A stretch of DNA of 8,939 bases from Elusimicrobiota bacterium (GTDB lineage: Bacteria; Elusimicrobiota; Elusimicrobia; UBA1565; UBA9628): positions 1 through 8,939 of the forward strand of contig JAMPYD010000056.1 in assembly GCA_023700845.1 (NCBI GenBank), given 5' to 3'. How positions within the stretch are numbered: the stretch's first letter is position 1; each line of letters begins with the position of its first letter. This document shows, one piece after another, positions 5,452-8,939 of this stretch. A program made the translations under genes and the position numbers. The notes beneath the pieces are model-generated. The model had not been told where the DNA came from. It ran no database searches and saw only the letters and a program-made list of their open reading frames with translations.

Positions 5452-6003
5452 GTGAGCGACAAGAACTTCGACTACATCGACGCCGACGCGGCGCACCGCG
5501 TCCTCGAGACCAAGGCCCCCGGACAGCTGATCGACGTCCGCGAGGTCTCCGAGCTGGACGCCCTGCGCGTCGAGGGCGCGATGAACATCCCGCTCTCGCG
5601 CCTGGGCGAGCTCGCCGCCCGCCTCGACCGGAACGCGCCGGTCTACCTGCTCTGCCGCTCGGGCTCCCGCGCCGCCGAGTCGGCCGCCAAGCTCAAGGAG
5701 CTCGGCCTGCGCGACGTCCTCGTCGTGCGCGGCGGCCTCGAGGCCTGGACGGCCGCGGGCAAGCCCGTCGTGCGCGGCGTTTCGCGCGTATGGAGCCTCG
5801 AGCGCCAGGTCCGCTTCACCGCGGGCATGATCGTCCTCGTCGGCGTCGCGCTCGCCGTCGCGGCCGGCCCGGCCTGGCTCCTCCTCTCCGGCTTCGTCGG
5901 CGCGGGCCTGATGTTCTCCGCCGCGACCGACACCTGCGCGATGGCGCTCGTCCTGGCCCGCATGCCGTGGAACCGCGGGTCCGGCGGCTCCTGCGGGCGG
6001 TAA
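5452..6003 (+). CDS. Membrane rhodanese, YgaP-like (rhodanese + DUF2892)
   Basis: A 183-aa protein starting at GTG; GAGG at 5441-5444 sits seven bases upstream and supports that start, one base after the previous stop. Residues 1-107 form a rhodanese domain with active-site C68 in CRSGSR and an RGGLEAW motif. Residues about 122-173 form a two-helix membrane hairpin (about 124-138 and 141-156) followed by TDTCAMALVLARMPWN, the typical DUF2892 ending. E. coli YgaP has this architecture: an inner-membrane sulfurtransferase with its rhodanese domain in the cytoplasm. This copy is clearly different from the two neighbouring rhodaneses, so it is not part of the recent duplication. It may relay sulfur or sulfite/thiosulfate at the membrane; the substrate is not shown. 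Its stop overlaps the mutM start by one base (TAATG). Confidence 0.85.
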   Translation: MSDKNFDYIDADAAHRVLETKAPGQLIDVREVSELDALRVEGAMNIPLSRLGELAARLDRNAPVYLLCRSGSRAAESAAKLKELGLRDVLVVRGGLEAWTAAGKPVVRGVSRVWSLERQVRFTAGMIVLVGVALAVAAGPAWLLLSGFVGAGLMFSAATDTCAMALVLARMPWNRGSGGSCGR

Positions 6004-6785
6004 TGCCCGAGCTTCCCGAAGTCGAGACCGTCCGCCGGGTCCTGGAGGAAAGGTACTCCGGGAAAATCATCACCGCCGTCGCCCTCGGCAAGCCCACCTT
6101 CTACCGCGCGCCCCCGCTCGCGGCGATCAAGCTCCTCACGGGCGGCACGATCGCCGCCTTCAAGCGGCGCGGCAAGTACCTGATCGTCGCCGTCGAGGGC
6201 CGCGGCGAGGTGATCTTCCACCTGGGCATGTCCGGGCGCATCACCGTCGGGGGCGAGAGCCCGCACGTGCGCTTCCAGATGTGGATCGGCACCGAGGCCG
6301 TGCGCTTCCACGACTCCCGGCGCTTCGGCCGGGTCGGCTGCGCGATGCCGGACCTCGGTCCCGAGCCGATGGACCCCGGGTTCACCCCGGGCTATCTCTG
6401 GAAGATCCTCCGCAAGCGCACGGCGCCGGTGAAGGCGCTGATCATGGATCAGAAGCTGATCGCCGGGCTCGGGAACATCTACGCGACCGAGGCCCTGCAC
6501 GCGGCGAGGATAAGGCCCGGCCGCGCGGGCAAATCCTTGAGCCGGGCCGAAGCCGGCCGCCTGGCCGAGGCGTGCCGCGACATACTGATCCGCGGCGTGG
6601 AGGCGGGCGGCGCGACGCTCGACGACGAGGCGTTCCTCGACCCTCTCGGCCGCCCCGGCCGCATGCAGATGGGCGTGATGGTCTACGGCCGGAAGACGTG
6701 CGGGACCTGCGGCGGGGCCGTCATCGGCACGCGCAGGAGCATCGGCGGGCGCGCCAGCGCCTACTGCCCGTCCTGCCAGAAGTAG
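6003..6785 (+). CDS. mutM: Formamidopyrimidine-DNA glycosylase (Fpg/MutM)
   Basis: A 260-aa protein, close to the usual 265-275, that removes 8-oxoguanine and ring-opened purines from DNA and nicks the abasic site. It starts MPELPEVETV; after Met removal Pro1 is the Schiff-base nucleophile and E3 (numbered with Met) is catalytic. Other visible elements are K58 in RRGKYL, MSGR (76-79), DSRRFG (104-109), the helix-two-turn-helix DQKLIAGLGNIYATEAL (149-165), and a C-terminal zinc finger C233/C236 with C255/C258 carrying the catalytic-type R250 in GGRAS. All key residues are present, so it should be active. Its ATG shares one base with the preceding stop, making it the last gene of the cysteine operon. 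This links oxidative DNA repair to an operon with an IscR-type operator, though the linkage may be accidental. The ribosome site (GGGCGG) is weak, so coupled translation is likely. Confidence 0.96.
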   Translation: MPELPEVETVRRVLEERYSGKIITAVALGKPTFYRAPPLAAIKLLTGGTIAAFKRRGKYLIVAVEGRGEVIFHLGMSGRITVGGESPHVRFQMWIGTEAVRFHDSRRFGRVGCAMPDLGPEPMDPGFTPGYLWKILRKRTAPVKALIMDQKLIAGLGNIYATEALHAARIRPGRAGKSLSRAEAGRLAEACRDILIRGVEAGGATLDDEAFLDPLGRPGRMQMGVMVYGRKTCGTCGGAVIGTRRSIGGRASAYCPSCQK

Positions 6786-6789
6786 CGGC

Positions 6790-6927
6790 TCACCGCCGGC
6801 CGCGAAGCGCGTTGTTCAACGTCGAACGGGCCGCGACCGCCTTCATGGGGGCCGGGCGGCGCTTTTCATACAGGTACATCGCTGTCAGGATCGCGGCGGG
6901 CACGGCGGCGAGAAGGGTGAAGGTCAT
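6790..6927 (-). CDS. Probable 45-aa single-span membrane micro-protein
   Basis: The minus strand encodes 45 codons starting MTFTLLAAVPAAILTAMYLYEKRR: one hydrophobic helix (about residues 2-20) followed by a basic tail, a positive-inside layout. GGAG lies seven bases before this ATG, and a well-formed promoter (6959-6987) lies upstream in the right orientation. The frame is open further upstream, but that extension is Arg-rich, lacks a ribosome site and runs into the promoter. The stop is four bases beyond the mutM stop, so the genes converge with no terminator between them. I do not recognise a family. Short membrane proteins of this kind are often missed; a chance open frame in GC-rich DNA is the alternative. 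Confidence 0.5.
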   Translation of the reverse strand: MTFTLLAAVPAAILTAMYLYEKRRPAPMKAVAARSTLNNALRGRR

Positions 6928-6958
6928 CGGGATTCTCCGCGGATTGAAGCGTCGACGG

Positions 6959-6987
6959 AGGATAGCCCCTCGACCCGGTTCCGTCAA
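6959..6987 (-). promoter_or_regulatory. Promoter for the minus-strand micro-protein gene
   Basis: On the minus strand, TTGACG (plus-strand 6982-6987), a 17-base spacer and TATCCT (6959-6964). Both hexamers and the spacer length are identical to those of the divergent promoter at 7193-7221. Transcription would begin near 6952, about 25 bases before the ATG. Confidence 0.6.
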
Positions 6988-7021
6988 GACCCGCGGCTCG
7001 CGCCGGCGCGTGTTCGGGCGG

Positions 7022-7041
7022 CCGTTTCCGGAGACGGTTTT
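7022..7041 (+). terminator. Weak candidate terminator for the operon
   Basis: A six-pair stem (CCGTTT / AGACGG, one G-U pair) with a CCGG loop is followed directly by TTTT. It is short and lies 236 bases after the mutM stop, so it is only a possibility; no better terminator follows the operon. Confidence 0.25.
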
Positions 7042-7056
7042 CCCCGTAAAATCGAC

Positions 7057-7090
7057 GGCGGGCGGTTCCCCCCTCAGAGAGCCGCCCGCC
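7057..7090. other. GC-rich inverted repeat (hairpin)
   Basis: Perfect nine-base arms GGCGGGCGG (7057-7065) and CCGCCCGCC (7082-7090) enclose 16 bases. No T-run follows on the plus strand. On the minus strand a short TTTT comes five bases later (GTCGATTTT), so it might end minus-strand transcription. It lies between the two divergent promoters and could instead insulate them. Confidence 0.4.
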
Positions 7091-7155
7091 CCCGACAGCC
7101 TCAGGATATCATGCCCCCGCGCGCGAACCCATAGAGAGGGCGCAAAGAGATTATG

Positions 7156-7178
7156 AAGCGCGCGTGACCCGCGCGCTT
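7156..7178. other. Perfect 9-bp inverted repeat upstream of the baeRF promoter
   Basis: AAGCGCGCG (7156-7164) and CGCGCGCTT (7170-7178) surround the loop TGACC. The right arm ends 14 bases before the -35 box at 7193. No T-run follows, so a standard terminator is unlikely; an operator or structural element is possible. Confidence 0.4.
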
Positions 7179-7192
7179 AACCCGGTGTTTCC

Positions 7193-7221
7193 TTGACGAA
7201 AACGGATTCGGCCGCTATCCT
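7193..7221 (+). promoter_or_regulatory. Promoter of the baeRF-like gene
   Basis: TTGACG (7193-7198), a 17-base spacer and TATCCT (7216-7221). A start near 7228 would leave a leader of about 11 bases containing AAGGAA, which ends five bases before the ATG at 7239. Confidence 0.7.
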
Positions 7222-7238
7222 TAGACCAAGGAAGATAT

Positions 7239-8381
7239 ATGTCCCCCACCCCTCTGTTCTTGAGCGCCGCGAGGATCGAAGCCCTCGCGGCTTTCCGTTC
7301 ACTGGAGACCGACGCGGTCACCTTGCACCTCGCGGTCGACGCGGGCGGCCTGTACCCCTCGACCTTCCATCAGCTCGCGAACGACGCGCGCCGCGACCCG
7401 GCCATGAAGTCCCTCGGCCGCGACCTCGACCGGATCGAGAAATTCGTCGCCTCGGAATTCGTGCCCGGCCCGCACCGCATGGCCGCGGTGTACTCCTGCG
7501 CCAAGCGCGGCCTGTTCGAGACCTTCGCTTTGCCCCAGCCGTTCCGGAGCTCCCTGAGCGCCGGCGAAACGCTGGATCTGCGCCCCCTGACCGCCCTCGC
7601 GGGGCAATACAACCGCTTCATGGCGCTCCTGCTCGGCCCGGCGAAGGCGCGCTTCATCGAGCTGCACATGGGCCAGGCGCTCGAGCTCGAGCCGATGGAG
7701 GGAGCCTTCGAGGGCCTGGACGGCCTCGGGGCCGTGGCGCTGCGCGCGGCCACGCTCGCCCGGGAGCGCCGCTTCGACCGCCTCATCCTCGGCGCCGCCC
7801 CGTCGCTCGAGTCGGCGCTCGTCCCCCTTCTCGACCCGGCGCTGCAGAAGGACCTCATTCTGGAGCCGGTGCTGGGGCCCGAGCGGCCCGTCGAGGCCGT
7901 GCTCGAGCGCGTCCTGCACAACGAGCGCCAGGCGAGATCTGTCCGCGAAAGCGTGCTGGTGCACCGGATGATCGACGAGACCCGCAAGGGCGGCGCCGTG
8001 ATGGGCCTCGAGGCCGTGGCGGCCGCGATCCAGGAAGGGACCGCCGCGCGCGTGCTCGTGCGCGACGGCTACGCGAAGATCGGCCGGGCCTGCCCCAAGT
8101 GCGGGCACCTGTCGGTGGCCAACCGCTCGTGCCCCTGGTGCTTCTGCGCGACCGACATGGTCCTCGACCTGGTCAGCGAGCTCGGCAACAAGGCGCTCGA
8201 CGCGGGCTGCGAGCTCTACCGCGTCATGTACGACGCGCGCTTCGACAGCGTCTGCCGCATCGGCGCGGAGCTCAAGGTGTCGCTCAACAAGCCCGCCGCC
8301 GCGCCGACGTCCCGCGCCCTGCGCGGCGTCTTCGCGATGAAGGACGGCAAGCCCTCGCCCCTGCGCCCGCGCCAGCCCTGA
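7239..8381 (+). CDS. eRF1/aRF1-like protein (bacterial baeRF family) with zinc ribbon
   Basis: A 380-aa protein; the start is supported by AAGGAA five bases upstream and a promoter at 7193. The N-terminal part (about 1-110) ends in FALPQPF, then an eRF1 domain-2-like region begins near 111 (LDLRPLTAL, FMALLLG, ARFIELHMGQ). Residues about 220-345 resemble aRF1/Pelota domain 3: an ERVLHNERQARSV helix, a MIDETRKGGAVMGLEAVAAAIQEG segment (240s-260s), the strand ARVLVRD, a zinc ribbon C285/C288/C298/C301 (C303 extra), then LVSELGNKALDAGCELYRV. The ribbon between strand and helix is typical of archaeal aRF1. No GGQ occurs anywhere; the loop where it would lie (about 150-165) contains no glutamine. 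Bacterial members are proposed to act in ribosome rescue or hydrolysis of stalled peptidyl-tRNA, but activity here cannot be assumed. Family assignment is fairly sure; function is unknown. Confidence 0.75.
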   Translation: MSPTPLFLSAARIEALAAFRSLETDAVTLHLAVDAGGLYPSTFHQLANDARRDPAMKSLGRDLDRIEKFVASEFVPGPHRMAAVYSCAKRGLFETFALPQPFRSSLSAGETLDLRPLTALAGQYNRFMALLLGPAKARFIELHMGQALELEPMEGAFEGLDGLGAVALRAATLARERRFDRLILGAAPSLESALVPLLDPALQKDLILEPVLGPERPVEAVLERVLHNERQARSVRESVLVHRMIDETRKGGAVMGLEAVAAAIQEGTAARVLVRDGYAKIGRACPKCGHLSVANRSCPWCFCATDMVLDLVSELGNKALDAGCELYRVMYDARFDSVCRIGAELKVSLNKPAAAPTSRALRGVFAMKDGKPSPLRPRQP

Positions 8382-8394
8382 GCGGGGCGGCCGT

Positions 8395-8928
8395 TCAGGA
8401 CGGCTCGCGCCCGTAGTAGGGGAGCCCGGCGAATTCCGCGGCGCTGGCGGCCGCGCGGGCGCCGTCCTCGGCGTCGCGGGCCCAGTACAGCTCGAGGTCC
8501 CCGCCGTCGAAGCGGCGCAGGCACACGACGTAGGTGCTGCGGCTCGCGCCCGAGAAGATGCGGCGGCGCTCGCGGCTGACCAGGATGACGGCGCGGAACT
8601 CCTCGAGGTCCCACGTCGCGTTGCCCCCGACCGAGTGCCCGCCGACGCCGAGGTAGCGGGCGACCATGCGGTGCTCCCGGTCGATGACGACGCGCGAGCG
8701 GCCGCGGAGGAACAGCCAGCCCGAGGCGACGAACGCCGCGCCGAGCACGAAGCGCACCACGGGCACGAGCAGGGGCGCGGGGTGGCTCAGCGCCCAGGCG
8801 GCGACCGCCGAGCCGAGCGTGAAGATCATCTCCGCGAAGCCGAAACAGACCAGCGCCAGCCCGGCCATGGCCGCGGTCGTGTCGGGATCCTGCCGGATTT
8901 CGAAGCGGGAACGGCTCGTCTTGATCAT
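8395..8928 (-). CDS. Two-TM membrane protein of unknown function (start may lie beyond the window)
   Basis: A 177-aa frame reading MIKTSRSRFEIRQDPD, then two hydrophobic helices (about 19-44 and 53-75), then a soluble C-terminal part of about 100 residues with alternating strands (SRVVIDREHRMVARYLG, STYVVCLRRFDGGDLELYWA). That pattern resembles small bacterial membrane proteins with a PH-like (bPH/YcxB-type) domain, but I see no diagnostic motif. The stop lies 13 bases past the end of the convergent baeRF gene. No clear ribosome site precedes the ATG (CACTCCG), and the frame stays open to the edge of the window, so the true start may be further upstream. Codon use matches its neighbours. Confidence 0.65.
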   Translation of the reverse strand: MIKTSRSRFEIRQDPDTTAAMAGLALVCFGFAEMIFTLGSAVAAWALSHPAPLLVPVVRFVLGAAFVASGWLFLRGRSRVVIDREHRMVARYLGVGGHSVGGNATWDLEEFRAVILVSRERRRIFSGASRSTYVVCLRRFDGGDLELYWARDAEDGARAAASAAEFAGLPYYGREPS

Positions 8929-8939
8929 CGGAGTGGGCG

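Noticed and set aside
7154..7168. ATG AAG CGC GCG TGA, a four-residue leader-peptide-like frame in the hairpin before the baeRF gene
   Set aside because: No ribosome site, lies upstream of the predicted promoter, and no attenuator structure with a T-run follows.
7193..8416. Alternative plus-strand frame of about 407 codons across the baeRF gene
   Set aside because: Arg/Pro/Gly-rich shadow frame that begins at the -35 box; the true frame has a ribosome site, a zinc ribbon and family motifs.

Overview
The window is very GC-rich coding DNA from a bacterium. Nearly all codons end in G or C, Shine-Dalgarno sites are recognisable, and promoters are of the sigma-70 type (TTGACG-17-TATCCT occurs twice). 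A lipoprotein signal and a YgaP-like membrane rhodanese suit a Gram-negative-type cell, but I cannot name the phylum. No phage, IS element, CRISPR array, tRNA or rRNA is visible.

Layout. (1) 89-2182 (+): a membrane-anchored SPFH/flotillin-like protein of 697 aa, with four 74-residue repeats before its SPFH domain and a clear promoter upstream. (2) 2224-2248: a short AT-rich gap holds a dyad that fits the IscR type-1 (Rrf2-family) operator consensus at every position, overlapping the promoter of the next operon. (3) 2263-6785 (+): six genes joined by overlaps or 1-2 base gaps: cysM-type cysteine synthase, JAMM metalloprotease, a CysO-MoeZ fusion (sulfur carrier + E1-like adenylyltransferase + rhodanese), a lipoprotein rhodanese, a membrane rhodanese (YgaP/DUF2892 type) and mutM. 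(4) 6786-7238: intergenic, with a probable 45-codon membrane micro-protein gene on the minus strand, divergent promoters with identical hexamers, and three hairpins. (5) 7239-8381 (+): an eRF1/aRF1-like (baeRF) protein with a zinc ribbon and no GGQ. (6) 8395-8928 (-): a two-TM protein of unknown function, possibly cut by the window end.

The operon encodes the whole thiocarboxylate route to cysteine known from Mycobacterium tuberculosis (CysM, CysO, Mec, MoeZ). Rhodanese supplies sulfur, the E1 domain adenylates the carrier's C-terminal Gly-Gly, CysM joins the carrier thiocarboxylate to an activated serine, and the JAMM protease releases cysteine. The unusual point is that the carrier's Gly-Gly is internal, fused in frame to its own activating enzyme, so the carrier should need proteolysis before it can work; the JAMM gene just upstream is the obvious candidate. 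The IscR-type operator and the linked mutM suggest expression tied to Fe-S or oxidative status. The MoeZ rhodanese domain was also duplicated next door behind a lipoprotein signal. Codon use changes sharply at the CysO/MoeZ junction, suggesting a mosaic origin.
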